Notes under the pieces: generated by a model | The model's database searches: none | Told to the model about the DNA's origin: nothing | The model's input: only the letters and a program-made list of their open reading frames with translations | In this document: in pieces, positions 34,351 through 44,639 of the stretch | Numbering within the stretch: the stretch's first letter is position 1 | Layout of the letters: every line of letters begins with the position of its first letter | Position numbers and translations under genes: made by a program | From: Microbacterium sp. JZ31 | GTDB taxonomy: Bacteria; Actinomycetota; Actinomycetes; Actinomycetales; Microbacteriaceae | DNA: 64,000 bases | NCBI RefSeq assembly: GCF_016805985.1 | Contig: NZ_CP017661.1 | Location: 1 to 64,000 of the forward strand | Direction of reading: 5' to 3'

Positions 34351-34812
34351 TCACCGAAGGCAGGCCCGGGCCCGCTCCAGCGCTGCGTCACTCGGTGAGG
34401 GAACCGCGCTCGGGGACGGGGACCAGAGCGAGACCTCCTTGGCGACCTCATCGACGGCGAACACCTCGGCGTCGCGCTCGAGCTCGCTCAGCGCCCAGAG
34501 CCCGACCTGCTCGTGGTCGGTGCCGAAGCTCATCATCACCACGACCGGGGCCTCGCCGGTCGCGACGTCGCCCGTACCGCCGTCGACCGCGACGATGCCC
34601 GCGGGGTCGAGAGGCGTCGATCGGGGCTTCTCCGCGATCAGGGCGGCGATGTCGGACGTCGGGTAGAGGCACGCCACGTCGGCGGCTTCCTCCTCTGTCT
34701 CGTGAGCCGCGACACAGCCGGAGAGCAGGGCGGCCGCGGTCAGGGCCATCGCGGCGACCGTGGTCGCGGGCATCGACCCGCGACGCGTCCTCGAGGTGCG
34801 GTGATCGATCAT
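34351..34812 (-). CDS. Small predicted lipoprotein of unknown function
   Basis: This 153-residue protein has a basic N-terminus (RTSRTRRGS), a hydrophobic stretch and the lipobox LLSGC (Cys about residue 33), followed by an acidic linker. The mature domain of about 115 residues has paired cysteines (ACLYPTSDIAALI and RARACLR). I do not recognise the domain. It may belong with the neighbouring DUF4232 protein as a surface component, but the two genes are convergent and not one operon. Confidence 0.7.
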   Translation of the reverse strand: MIDHRTSRTRRGSMPATTVAAMALTAAALLSGCVAAHETEEEAADVACLYPTSDIAALIAEKPRSTPLDPAGIVAVDGGTGDVATGEAPVVVMMSFGTDHEQVGLWALSELERDAEVFAVDEVAKEVSLWSPSPSAVPSPSDAALERARACLR

Positions 34813-34949
34813 AAGCGCACCCTAGCGTCAGCCCGGAGCCTCCCTTCGGCCTCCTGTCCCCGGCATGGCGGCTCCGCTCGCGAACGGGTGGGGGAGGGTC
34901 GAGCGATTCGGCCGCGTCCGCTGTCCGCTGCCGCGCCTAGGCTCGTGGG

Positions 34950-37900
34950 GTGCCGTTCGAGCTGAGTCCCGCGGACCTGCCGCGGATCCTGCCCGTGTGG
35001 ATGGTGCGCCACGGCGCGCACCTCGCCCAGCAGGGCGTGGCCCGCATCGTCGAGCGCTTCGACCTCGGCGGCACCACCTCGTACGAGGGCCGCGTCGGCC
35101 GGTGGACGATCTACGTCGACCTGAACGACCGCGAGGGCGTGAGCGTCGACTGCGACGAGTGCGGCAAGGACGGCTGCGTGCACGCGGCGGCCATCCTGCA
35201 TCTCGTCGCGCACGGTGCGACCTCGGGCACGAACCTGCCGCGCGGATCGGGCCTCGTGGAGCCGTGGCGGCGTGCGCTTGAGCGCGCGCTCGACGACGGC
35301 GGCGACGCCGAGCCGACCGACGTGGCGCTCCTGGTCGGCGCGGACGGGGAGGGCGTGCAGATCCGCCCCGCGCTGCGCGGCGCGCGCGGCACGTGGGTGC
35401 GCACCGGCATCGGCTGGCGCGACCTCGACGGCAAGGGCATCACGGCCGAGCAGCGCCGCGCGCTCGGCGAGCTCGAGGCGCTGTACGAGGCGCGGGAGCA
35501 CTTCCCCGGGTCGGCCGGATCGGGCGCTTCGGCGCGACCGGCGTACCGCAGTCGCTGGGGATCCTACGATCGCGCGCCGCAGTGGATCCGGCTCGACGAG
35601 CTGCCCAGCCGCGGCCTGTGGGACGTGCTCGTCGAGCTGCGGGACGCGGGTGTGCAGCTCGTCGCGGACACGAAGGCGCAGCCCGAGGTCGCCCTGCGCG
35701 CCGAACCGGCCGCGCACCACCTGACGCTCGAGCGGCGGGACGACGCCCTTCACGTCCAGCCCGTGATCGATCTGCGGACGCAGGGCGAGCGGATCCTGCC
35801 CGTCGGCGCGCCCGTCGCGGCGATGGCGCTCGCCGGCGACGAGGGCGTGCGCGAGCTCGTGCCGCTGCGCGAGCCCCTGGCGGAGGCCTTCACGCGGCTG
35901 ATGCAGGGCGAGCCGTTCACGATCCCGGATGAGGCGCTCGCCGACTTCGAGCGCGACTACCTGCCGAAGCTGCGCCGCATCGCGCCGCTGCGGTCGGTCG
36001 CGTACGACATCCCCGCGCCGCCCCGGCCCACGCTCGTCCTGACGCTCGCGCAGGCCGATCAGCGCGCGACGCTCGCCTGGCGCTGGGAGTACCCGGACGC
36101 CGGCGCCATCCGGATCCCCGCCGAGGAGCGCGCGATCGGCGACGCGGCCGAGGCGGCGGCGGGGGAGCGGCGTGACCTGCTCGGCGCCCGGCAGGGCACG
36201 GGCTTCGGCGCCGCGATGCTGACGAGGGACGAGACGGTCGAGTTCCGCACGGCGGTGCTGCCGGTGCTGCGCGGCATCGACGGGCTGCGGATCGACGAGA
36301 CCGACGCGCTTCCCGAGTACCGCTTCGCGGCCGATCCGCCCGTCGTGCACGTCTCCACGGCGCCGCACGGCAACGACTGGTTCGACCTCGAGGTGAGCGT
36401 CGAGGTGGGCGGCGAGGCGGTGCCGTTCGGCATGCTGCTGACCGCGCTCGTGGCGCGCGACCGCTACGTGGTGCTGCCCAGCGGCACGGTGTTCACGCTC
36501 AGCCAGACGCAGTTCGATCCGCTGCGGGAGCTGCTGGACGAGGCCCGCGCACTGCAGGATCGCCCGACCGGCCCGCTGCGGATCAGCCGCTGGCAGACCG
36601 ATCTGTGGGAGGAGATCGTCGGCGTCGGCCTCGTGCAGGCGCAGACGAACGAGTGGCTCGAGAAGCTGCGCGGGCTGTCGGATGCCGATCGGCTCGCGCC
36701 GGTCGAGGTGCCGGACGGCTTCCGCGCGACGCTGCGCGACTACCAGCGCGCGGGCCTGTCGTGGCTGGACTTCCTGATCCGGCACCGGCTGGGCGGCATC
36801 CTCGCCGACGACATGGGCCTCGGGAAGACCGTGCAGGTGCTGGCGGCGCTCGAGCGCGCGCGGCAGGAGGCGCCCGAGGACAGATACCTCGTCGTCGCCC
36901 CGACGAGCGTGGTGTCGAACTGGGTGTCGGAGGCCGCCCGCTTCGCGCCGGCGCTGACCACGGCGGCGATCGACGAGACGAGCGGCAAGCGCGGCACCAC
37001 GCTGGCCGAGGCCGTCGGCGACGCGCGGCTCGTCGTGACGAGCTACGCGCTGTTCCGCCTCGACTTCGACGAGTACCAGGCGCTGGGGTTCCGCGTGCTG
37101 GTGCTCGACGAGGCGCAGCAGATCAAGAACCACCGCGCGCAGACGCATCGGTGCGCGCGTGTGCTGGACGTGCCGAGCAAGTTCGCCATCACCGGCACGC
37201 CGCTCGAGAACAACCTGCTCGAGCTGTGGGCGCTCGTCTCGCTCGTGGCGCCCGGGCTGCTCGGCGGCGAGCGGTCGTTCACCGAGCAGTACCGCAAGCC
37301 GATCGAGCGCGAGCGCAACGGCGAGCGGCTGCACCGGCTGCGCCGGCGCCTGCGGCCGTTCATGCTGCGCCGAACCAAGGAGGAGGTCGCGTCCGACCTT
37401 CCGGAGAAGACCGAGCAGCTGCTCGAGATCGAGTTGCACCCCGCGCATCAGCGCGCCTACGCCATGCGGCTGCAGCGCGAGCGGCAGAAGGTGCTCGGCC
37501 TGCTGGACGACGTCGACACGAACCGGATGGAGATCCTGCGCTCGCTCACGACGCTGCGCCTGCTGGCGCTCGACCCCGAGCTGGTCGGCGACGGCACCGC
37601 GCCGTCGGCCAAGCTCGAGAAGCTCGGCGAGCTGCTCGACGAGATCGTGGCCGACGGCCACAGCGTGCTGGTGTTCAGCCAGTTCACCCAGTTCCTCGGC
37701 CGCGCGGCCGCCGTCGCCGACAGGCGCGGGCTCTCCTACGCCTATCTGGACGGATCCGTCTCCATGGGCGCGCGGAAGCGGATGATCGAGCGCTTCACGT
37801 CGGGCGACGTGCCGGTGTTCTTCATCTCGCTCAAGGCGGGCGGCTTCGGTCTCAATCTCACGCAGGCCGACTACTGCATCCTGCTGGATCCGTGGTGGAA

Positions 37901-38117
37901 CCCCGCGGCCGAGGCGCAGGCGACCGACCGCGCGCACCGGATCGGGCAGACGCGCCCGGTCGTCGTGTACCGCCTCATCTCGAAGGGCACGATTGAGGCG
38001 AAGGTCGTCGCGATGCAGGAGAAGAAGTCGCGCCTGTTCCGGGACGTGCTGGCGGGCGATGATCCGGCGGCGATCGGATCGCTCGACGCGAGCGATTTCC
38101 GGGGCTTGATCGCCTGA
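34950..38117 (+). CDS. SWIM-type zinc finger SNF2-family DNA-dependent ATPase
   Basis: This 1055-residue protein has an N-terminal cysteine/histidine cluster CDECGKDGCVHAA, a SWIM-like finger with CxxC instead of CxC. A long helicase-associated region follows, and then the two RecA-like lobes of SNF2/Rad54-type ATPases. Motif I is DDMGLGKTVQVL (about residue 620), motif II LDEAQQIKNH (about 720), motif III ITGTPLENN, and motif VI DRAHRIGQTRPV. Bacterial HepA/RapA-related proteins remodel DNA-protein or polymerase complexes and may act in repair. It starts at GTG. A hairpin follows 22 bp after the stop. Confidence 0.93.
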   Translation: MPFELSPADLPRILPVWMVRHGAHLAQQGVARIVERFDLGGTTSYEGRVGRWTIYVDLNDREGVSVDCDECGKDGCVHAAAILHLVAHGATSGTNLPRGSGLVEPWRRALERALDDGGDAEPTDVALLVGADGEGVQIRPALRGARGTWVRTGIGWRDLDGKGITAEQRRALGELEALYEAREHFPGSAGSGASARPAYRSRWGSYDRAPQWIRLDELPSRGLWDVLVELRDAGVQLVADTKAQPEVALRAEPAAHHLTLERRDDALHVQPVIDLRTQGERILPVGAPVAAMALAGDEGVRELVPLREPLAEAFTRLMQGEPFTIPDEALADFERDYLPKLRRIAPLRSVAYDIPAPPRPTLVLTLAQADQRATLAWRWEYPDAGAIRIPAEERAIGDAAEAAAGERRDLLGARQGTGFGAAMLTRDETVEFRTAVLPVLRGIDGLRIDETDALPEYRFAADPPVVHVSTAPHGNDWFDLEVSVEVGGEAVPFGMLLTALVARDRYVVLPSGTVFTLSQTQFDPLRELLDEARALQDRPTGPLRISRWQTDLWEEIVGVGLVQAQTNEWLEKLRGLSDADRLAPVEVPDGFRATLRDYQRAGLSWLDFLIRHRLGGILADDMGLGKTVQVLAALERARQEAPEDRYLVVAPTSVVSNWVSEAARFAPALTTAAIDETSGKRGTTLAEAVGDARLVVTSYALFRLDFDEYQALGFRVLVLDEAQQIKNHRAQTHRCARVLDVPSKFAITGTPLENNLLELWALVSLVAPGLLGGERSFTEQYRKPIERERNGERLHRLRRRLRPFMLRRTKEEVASDLPEKTEQLLEIELHPAHQRAYAMRLQRERQKVLGLLDDVDTNRMEILRSLTTLRLLALDPELVGDGTAPSAKLEKLGELLDEIVADGHSVLVFSQFTQFLGRAAAVADRRGLSYAYLDGSVSMGARKRMIERFTSGDVPVFFISLKAGGFGLNLTQADYCILLDPWWNPAAEAQATDRAHRIGQTRPVVVYRLISKGTIEAKVVAMQEKKSRLFRDVLAGDDPAAIGSLDASDFRGLIA

Positions 38118-38138
38118 ATGACGGATGGCGTGCTTTCG

Positions 38139-38159
38139 GTATTCCGGTCTCCGGGATAC
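38139..38159 (+). terminator. Hairpin terminator after the SNF2 gene
   Basis: A 9-bp stem with one G-T wobble (GTATTCCGG with CCGGGATAC) and a TCT loop lies 21 bp after the helicase stop. The downstream sequence is not T-rich. It also precedes the ribosome site of the next gene, so it separates the two transcription units. Confidence 0.5.
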
Positions 38160-38267
38160 GTGTGCCGCATCTTCATCAGTTCGTCGCCTGAGCGACAGCG
38201 CGAGCCGCCCGGGAAGGCGCAGAATGGACGGCGGACAAAGACCAGGGGACCGACAGAAGGACCGGAC

Positions 38268-39173
38268 GTGGGAGCAGATCCCCGCAGCGAGATGAACGTG
38301 CCGCAGTCGACGCGGCGCGGCATGCGGCGTGGCCGCGGCCGGCAGACGCGCACGTTCCGCTCGACGACGAATGCGCTCGAGGGACTGTCGCTCGCCGGGG
38401 CGCGCGTCGCCGTGCACGTGGCGGACCTGGACCGAGGCGAGGTCGTGCTCGCCGGCGACGACCACCTGCCGCTGCCGATCGGGGGCCTCGGCGTCGTGCC
38501 CCTGCTCGTGGAGACCGCGGCGCGCATCGAGGACGGCTCGCTCGACCCTCACACGCTCGCCGATCGTTCGGAGGCCGAGGCGCCCGCCCCGACCGGCCTG
38601 TGGCGCGCGATGGCCGCGCCGACCCTGCCGATCGTCGATCTCGCCGTGCTCGCCGCCGCGGCCGGGGACGCCGCCGCCACGAACGCCCTGCTCGACCAGG
38701 TCGGGCACGAGAGCGTGACCCGGCGGATCGTCGAGCTCGGGATGCCGCGCTCGGCGCTGCTGGACGGGTTCCGCTCCGAGCGCGGCCCGGACGACGCGCC
38801 CTACATCGCCCTCGGCACCGCGCGGGAGTTCGCGGCGCTGTTCGCGTCCCTCGCGGGCGGCACCGCGGTCTCGCCCGCCGTGAGCGAGCGCGTCGTCGGC
38901 TGGCTCAGCCCCGTGACGGACGTGGGCCTCGTCGGCGCCGCGGTCGGCGGCGATCCGTTCTCGCACGAGCCGGACGGGCACGGGCTCGTGCACTTCGCCA
39001 AGACCGGGCGCGAGCGCGGCGTCCGCGCGGATGCCGGTGTGCTCGCGGGGCGGCGCGGCGCGTTCGCCTACGCGCTGATCGTCGCGTTCGACGACCTCTC
39101 GCTGATGCACCGGCACCGCGTGCACAGCGCCTTTCACGCGCTCGGCGGTGACCTGCTCGAGTACGCCACCTGA
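38268..39173 (+). CDS. Beta-lactamase-fold serine-hydrolase homologue lacking its catalytic Ser/Lys
   Basis: This 301-residue protein matches the class A beta-lactamase/PBP-like fold in order: VAVHVADLDRGEVVLAGDD, a helix after LPLPIGGLGVVPLLVETAARI, AAAGDAAATNALLDQVG, and a late HFAKTGRERGVRADAGVL. In active enzymes the helix carries SxxK and the middle motif reads SDN. Here they are GGLG and GDA, while only the KTG triad survives. Hydrolysis is therefore unlikely, and it may bind a ligand or be structural. I chose GTG 38268 because AGAAGG lies seven bases upstream; ATG 38292 is an alternative. No signal peptide is seen. Confidence 0.75.
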   Translation: MGADPRSEMNVPQSTRRGMRRGRGRQTRTFRSTTNALEGLSLAGARVAVHVADLDRGEVVLAGDDHLPLPIGGLGVVPLLVETAARIEDGSLDPHTLADRSEAEAPAPTGLWRAMAAPTLPIVDLAVLAAAAGDAAATNALLDQVGHESVTRRIVELGMPRSALLDGFRSERGPDDAPYIALGTAREFAALFASLAGGTAVSPAVSERVVGWLSPVTDVGLVGAAVGGDPFSHEPDGHGLVHFAKTGRERGVRADAGVLAGRRGAFAYALIVAFDDLSLMHRHRVHSAFHALGGDLLEYAT

Positions 39174-39186
39174 CCGATCCGGCCAC

Positions 39187-39798
39187 GTGGACGGCGCGCT
39201 CGACCTCGCCTACCCGTTCGCGGGGCGGTGGCTGGTGCAGAACAGTCCGGCCGACCGGGTGCCGAGCCACGGCACGACGCTGTTGGCCACGTCGTACGCG
39301 ATCGACTTCGTCCCGGTCGAGGCAGGCGCGCGCACCGCGCCGATCAGGCCGTCCTCCCTCGTGAGGCCCGAGGCGCCCGAGCGGTTCCCGGGCTTCGGGC
39401 GTCCGATCCTGTCGCCCGTCGACGGCGTGGTGATCGCCGCGCGCGACGCCGAGCCCGATCATCCGGCGTTCCGCGGCATCCCGTCGATCGCCTACGCCCT
39501 GACTCAGCGCCGTCGGATCGCGGCGGGATGGGTCGCGCTCGCCGGCAACCACGTGCTGATCGAGCGCGACGGGATCGTCGTCGCCCTGTGCCACCTGCGG
39601 CAGGGCGGTGTCGACGTGCGCGTCGGGCAGCGGGTCGTTCCGGGCGATGCGATCGGGCGGTGCGGGAACTCGGGCAACAGCACCGAGCCGCATCTGCACC
39701 TGCAGGCGATGGACTCCCGGGAGCCGGAGGGCGCGCGGGCCGTGCCGATCACGTTCGGCGATGCGCTGCCTCGCGGTGGGGATGTCGTCGAGGTGTGA
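39187..39798 (+). CDS. M23-like (LytM) peptidase-domain protein
   Basis: This roughly 203-residue protein has a lysostaphin-like beta-sheet: PILSPVDGVVIAA, VALAGNHVLIERDGIVVALCHL, VRVGQRVVPGDAIGRCGNSG and NSTEPHLHLQAMD with the HxH motif. The first zinc His of M23 (usually HxxxD) is not obvious; the corresponding strand reads TSYAIDFVP. It has no signal peptide and follows the beta-lactamase homologue by 13 bp, suggesting an operon. GTG 39187 is used; a GTG at 39148 inside the previous gene is possible. Peptidase activity is uncertain. Confidence 0.7.
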   Translation: MDGALDLAYPFAGRWLVQNSPADRVPSHGTTLLATSYAIDFVPVEAGARTAPIRPSSLVRPEAPERFPGFGRPILSPVDGVVIAARDAEPDHPAFRGIPSIAYALTQRRRIAAGWVALAGNHVLIERDGIVVALCHLRQGGVDVRVGQRVVPGDAIGRCGNSGNSTEPHLHLQAMDSREPEGARAVPITFGDALPRGGDVVEV

Positions 39799-39960
39799 GG
39801 CACCGTCACGGTGCGGCCTGCGAGGTGTCGGTGCTGCCGGCCGCGCGGGTCATTCGTCCACACGTCGAGTAACGGTGCGCCTATCCACAGATCTCCGGTT
39901 TTAGCCGCTGGCCTGGGATTTCGGGCTTGGAATGTCGGTGGTTGGTGGTTGGCTCGAGGC

Positions 39961-41457
39961 ATGGACCTCCTCACCGAACTCGAGCATCGGATCGACGCCG
40001 TCACGGCGTTCGTCTTCGCTGCCGTGCGAGACGTGAGCGGGTTCGCGGATGACGATGTCGTGCGGTTCCTCGCGCTCGCGGCGCAGCTCACGCAGGCCGG
40101 CGAGCGGATGAGCGCGATCGGCGCCGGCGTGGTCGCGTCGCGGTCCGATCGAGCGTCGGGTCATGGCGGCCTGGCGCAGTCGCGCGGGCACCGCAACGCG
40201 GCCTCGCTGGTGCAGGAGCTGTCGGGCTCATCGCGTGCCGACGCGGCGAAGCGCGTGCGACTGGGGGAGGCGCTGCTCGAGGCGGGGACGTCTCCGCGGG
40301 TGGCGGGGGAACCCAGCGCCCAAGAGGCCGTGATCGCGGCGCCGTGGCATTCCGTGGTCGATGCGGCACTGATGGACGGACGGATCACCACCGCGCAGGC
40401 GGATGCCATCCTGCGGGGGCTCGATGCGCCCCCGGTCGAGCCCGGCGAGGAGGCAGCGACCCCAGATGCGGTCGAGGCGTGGCGGCTCGCGTCGGAGCAG
40501 CTGCTGGACGAGGTGGCGGTGCGGACCGTGGAGGATCTCGCGGCCGCGGCCCGGCAGATCCGCGACCGCCTCGACCCGACGGGCGCCGAAGCACGCTATC
40601 TCGCGCGGCACGACGCCAGGTCGTTCCGGATGTGGACGGACGAGCAGGGCGTGCGGCATGCCCGCATCCGCTTCGACGACCACGGCGCCGCGTGGGTGAA
40701 GGCGATGATCGACGCCGCCCTGCGCCCACGTCGAGGTGGGCCGCGGTTCGTCGACCCGGACGAGGCCGCCGCCGCGCAGCATCTGATCGACGACCCTCGC
40801 ACGAACGAGCAGCTGGCCTACGACCTCGTGCTCGACGTGCTGACGGCCGGCGCGACCACGGAGGCAGAGAAGGTGTTCGGGGCCCGCCGGCCCGGCGTCC
40901 GAATCGTCGTGGTCAAGGACGATCCGGTGGGTCACCTCGAGGACGGCGGCGACGCCGTGCCGACGATCGCGGTGGAGCAGGCGATCTGCGGCAGCGGCGC
41001 CGTCGAGGTCGTCGTCGACGCCTGCGGCAACCCGCTCGACGTCGGACGCGACCAGAGGCTCTTCACCCCGAAGCAGCGCCTCGCGCTCGCGGTCCGCGAC
41101 GGCGGGTGCGTCTGGCCCGGATGCACGATGCCCGCCTCGTACTGCGAGGCGCATCACATCGACGAGTGGAAGGCCCACGGCGGCCGCACCGACATCGACC
41201 GTGGTGTGCTGCTGTGCCGCTACCACCACATGAACCTGCACCACCGGGGTCACCGCATCCGGCGCGAGGGCAAGGGCCCGCTGACGCTGCACCCGCCCGA
41301 CGGGCCGCCGCACGATCTGCGGTCCAAGTCGCCGCTGCGCTGGCGCTGGGACCCGCCCGGTCGAGCCGTGGCGCCAGCGCGAATGGGAGCCGTCGGCCCG
41401 CCGGGAGCGGGGCTCTCGACCGATGCCCGATGCGGCAACGGTGCCGGGCGGCTCTGA
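39961..41457 (+). CDS. DUF222 / HNH endonuclease-domain protein
   Basis: This 498-residue protein has an N-terminal DUF222 helical region (13E12-repeat type) and a C-terminal HNH nuclease fold. The zinc and catalytic residues lie in GGCVWPGCTMPASYCEAHHID, then GVLLCRYHHMNLHH. Such proteins occur in many copies in Actinobacteria and are often linked to mobile or selfish DNA, though this copy has no visible repeats or transposase around it. The ATG at 39961 has only a weak ribosome site; an upstream in-frame start at 39811 would add 50 residues with no family similarity. Confidence 0.88.
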   Translation: MDLLTELEHRIDAVTAFVFAAVRDVSGFADDDVVRFLALAAQLTQAGERMSAIGAGVVASRSDRASGHGGLAQSRGHRNAASLVQELSGSSRADAAKRVRLGEALLEAGTSPRVAGEPSAQEAVIAAPWHSVVDAALMDGRITTAQADAILRGLDAPPVEPGEEAATPDAVEAWRLASEQLLDEVAVRTVEDLAAAARQIRDRLDPTGAEARYLARHDARSFRMWTDEQGVRHARIRFDDHGAAWVKAMIDAALRPRRGGPRFVDPDEAAAAQHLIDDPRTNEQLAYDLVLDVLTAGATTEAEKVFGARRPGVRIVVVKDDPVGHLEDGGDAVPTIAVEQAICGSGAVEVVVDACGNPLDVGRDQRLFTPKQRLALAVRDGGCVWPGCTMPASYCEAHHIDEWKAHGGRTDIDRGVLLCRYHHMNLHHRGHRIRREGKGPLTLHPPDGPPHDLRSKSPLRWRWDPPGRAVAPARMGAVGPPGAGLSTDARCGNGAGRL

Positions 41458-41474
41458 AGTCAGGCCGCGGGTCC

Positions 41475-41491
41475 GGCGGCGAGAGGCCGCC
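41475..41491. terminator. Short hairpin between convergent HNH and PadR genes
   Basis: GGCGGC (41475-41480) pairs with GCCGCC (41486-41491) around a GAGAG loop in the 49-bp gap between the two convergent stop codons. It is a possible bidirectional terminator, weak in length and without a T-tract. Confidence 0.4.
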
Positions 41492-41506
41492 CCGTTCCGG
41501 CCCGGG

Positions 41507-42115
41507 TCAGGCGTGGCCGAGGCCGGCGTCCGCCGGGCCGTACAGGTCGTCGAGCAGGGTGAGGCCGCGCTCGGCCCACGCGATCTCCGAGCGGGCGCGG
41601 TCGACGAGGCCCTCGTAGCCCAGGCGCTTGAAGGCGACCGTGCGGTCGTGGTCGCGCTCGTCCGTCACCGCGAGGCGCCGCTGCAGCATCGGGTTCGCGC
41701 GCGCGTCGATGCGGTCGAGCTCCGCCTCCCACTGCTCGAGCTCGCCTCGCCAGTGACGCACGTGGTCCTCGAAGAACGCGCGCGCCGCGGGCGGCGACGC
41801 GGCCTCCAGGTACGCGGCCTTCAGGCTCGCGGGCTCCCGCACGCGCGTGTACGCAAGCGGCTCCTCCATCCAGCCGACGTACGCCCGCTCGCCGTCCTCG
41901 GTCAGGTGGTAGACGCGGCGGGTGCCGCGCTCGCCGCGGGGCTGGTCCTCGCCGACGACGAGCCCCTCGCCCTCCATCTTGCGCAGCTCGGGGTAGATCT
42001 GGCTGTCCGGCGCATGCCAGAGGTGACCGACGGACACCTGGAACTGCTTCTGCAGGTCGTAGCCCGACAGCGGCCCGACGCGCAGCAGGGCCATGAGCGC
42101 GTAGCGGAGGCTCAC
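41507..42115 (-). CDS. PadR-family transcriptional regulator
   Basis: This 202-residue protein has the PadR winged helix (LRYALMALLRVGPLSGYDLQK; HAPDSQIYPELRKMEGEGLV; RRVYHLTEDGERA) and a C-terminal helical Vir-type dimerisation domain (from about residue 95). Founding PadR members respond to phenolic acids. Its position right after the LigM-type demethylase gene on the same strand fits control of aromatic-acid demethylation. It starts at GTG with GGAG nine bases upstream. A hairpin separates it from ligM, so it may be transcribed separately or by read-through. Confidence 0.88.
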   Translation of the reverse strand: MSLRYALMALLRVGPLSGYDLQKQFQVSVGHLWHAPDSQIYPELRKMEGEGLVVGEDQPRGERGTRRVYHLTEDGERAYVGWMEEPLAYTRVREPASLKAAYLEAASPPAARAFFEDHVRHWRGELEQWEAELDRIDARANPMLQRRLAVTDERDHDRTVAFKRLGYEGLVDRARSEIAWAERGLTLLDDLYGPADAGLGHA

Positions 42116-42181
42116 CTCTGCTCACTCCGTTGGCTCATGCATCGCATCCTGGGATCCCTTCGACAGTCACCGATTCTGCAC

Positions 42182-42216
42182 GACGGGGCCCGGGCCGACG
42201 CGGCCCGGACCCCGTC
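42182..42216 (-). terminator. Strong hairpin terminator after ligM
   Basis: A 16-bp stem with one mismatch (GACGGGGCCCGGGCCG at 42182-42197 with its complement at 42201-42216) and an ACG loop begins 10 bp past the ligM stop. It is the longest stem in this part of the window and marks the end of the metF-purU-ligM transcript ahead of padR. Confidence 0.7.
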
Positions 42217-42226
42217 CCGCGCTGGG

Positions 42227-43725
<1,499 letters not shown>

Positions 43726-43763
43726 AGGTGATCCGGTGCGCGGCGAGGCGCGGGTCTAGATGG

Positions 43764-44639
43764 CTAGAAGACGATGGTGTGGTTGCCCTGGCGGATGACG
43801 CGGTCCTCGGCGTGCCACGCGACCGCGCGGGAGAGCACGGCGCGCTCCACGTCGGCGCCGCGGCGCTGCAGGTCCTCGGCGGTGTCGACGTGCGTCACGC
43901 GCACGACGTCCTGCTCGATGATCGGGCCCTCGTCGAGCTCCTCCGTGACGTAGTGCGCGGTCGCGCCGATGAGCTTGACGCCGCGCTCCTTCGCCTTGCG
44001 GTACGGCCCGGCGCCGATGAAGGCGGGCAGGAAGGAGTGGTGGATGTTGATGACCGGCACCCCGACCTTCTGGAGGAAGTCGCCCGAGATCACCTGCATG
44101 TAGCGCGCGAGCACGACGAAGTCGACGTTGCCGTCGAGCAGCTTCAGGATCTGCGCCTCCGACGCGCTCTTGTCCGGCCCCGCCTGCGACTCGACGTGGA
44201 AGAACGGCACCCCGAACGTCCGGACGTCCTCGGCCGTGTTGGTGTGGTTCGAGATCACCATCGGCACCGTGACCGGCAGCTCGCCGCGGCGATGGCGCCA
44301 GAGCAGATCGAGCAGGCAGTGGTCGCTCTTGGACGCGAGGATGGCCATCCGCTTCGGCACCGACTGATCCGTGAGCGTCCACTCCATGCCGAACGGCTCG
44401 AGCGTCTCGGCGAGATCCGCGTGGAGGTCCGACATCGCGGCGACGAGATCCGGCCGGTGGAAGACCACGCGCTGGAAGAAGTCGCCCCCGACGGGATCGG
44501 ACGAGTACTGGTCGAGCGAGACGATGTTGCCCTTGTTGCGCGTGATCAGCGCCGCGATCGCCGCGACGATGCCGGGCTGATCGGGGCCGTGCACGATCAG
44601 GCACGCGCGGTCGAGCAGGGCGGGGTTGTGCAGGCTCAT
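43764..44639 (-). CDS. purU: Formyltetrahydrofolate deformylase (copy 1)
   Basis: This 291-residue protein has an N-terminal ACT domain (CLIVHGPDQPGIVAAIAALI) and a formyl-transferase hydrolase domain with MAILASKSDHCLLDLLWRH, MVISNH and the active-site segment INIHHSFLPAFIGAGPY, followed by TAHYV. It hydrolyses 10-formyl-THF to formate and THF. The ATG overlaps the metF stop (ATGA). Next to ligM and metF its role is to regenerate free THF after methyl groups have been oxidised. FolD must act between MetF and PurU and is not in the window. Confidence 0.93.
   Translation of the reverse strand: MSLHNPALLDRACLIVHGPDQPGIVAAIAALITRNKGNIVSLDQYSSDPVGGDFFQRVVFHRPDLVAAMSDLHADLAETLEPFGMEWTLTDQSVPKRMAILASKSDHCLLDLLWRHRRGELPVTVPMVISNHTNTAEDVRTFGVPFFHVESQAGPDKSASEAQILKLLDGNVDFVVLARYMQVISGDFLQKVGVPVINIHHSFLPAFIGAGPYRKAKERGVKLIGATAHYVTEELDEGPIIEQDVVRVTHVDTAEDLQRRGADVERAVLSRAVAWHAEDRVIRQGNHTIVF

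Noticed and set aside
34809..39137. A 1442-codon open frame on the minus strand.
   Set aside because: It is antisense to the SNF2 and beta-lactamase-like genes, has no domain, and its Arg/Leu/His-rich composition is what codon-biased GC-rich DNA gives on the opposite strand.
39881..39889. CTATCCACA, one mismatch from a DnaA box.
   Set aside because: Single copy with no cluster, no AT-rich unwinding region and no replication gene nearby.
39961..41457. DUF222/HNH gene as a homing endonuclease or mobile element.
   Set aside because: No intein or intron boundaries, repeats or target duplication are visible around it.
42112..42138. An 8-codon frame (MSQRSEQR) whose TGA overlaps the padR GTG.
   Set aside because: It has no ribosome site of its own, and the GGAG inside it serves the padR start, so it is probably coincidence, unlike the leader at 19128.
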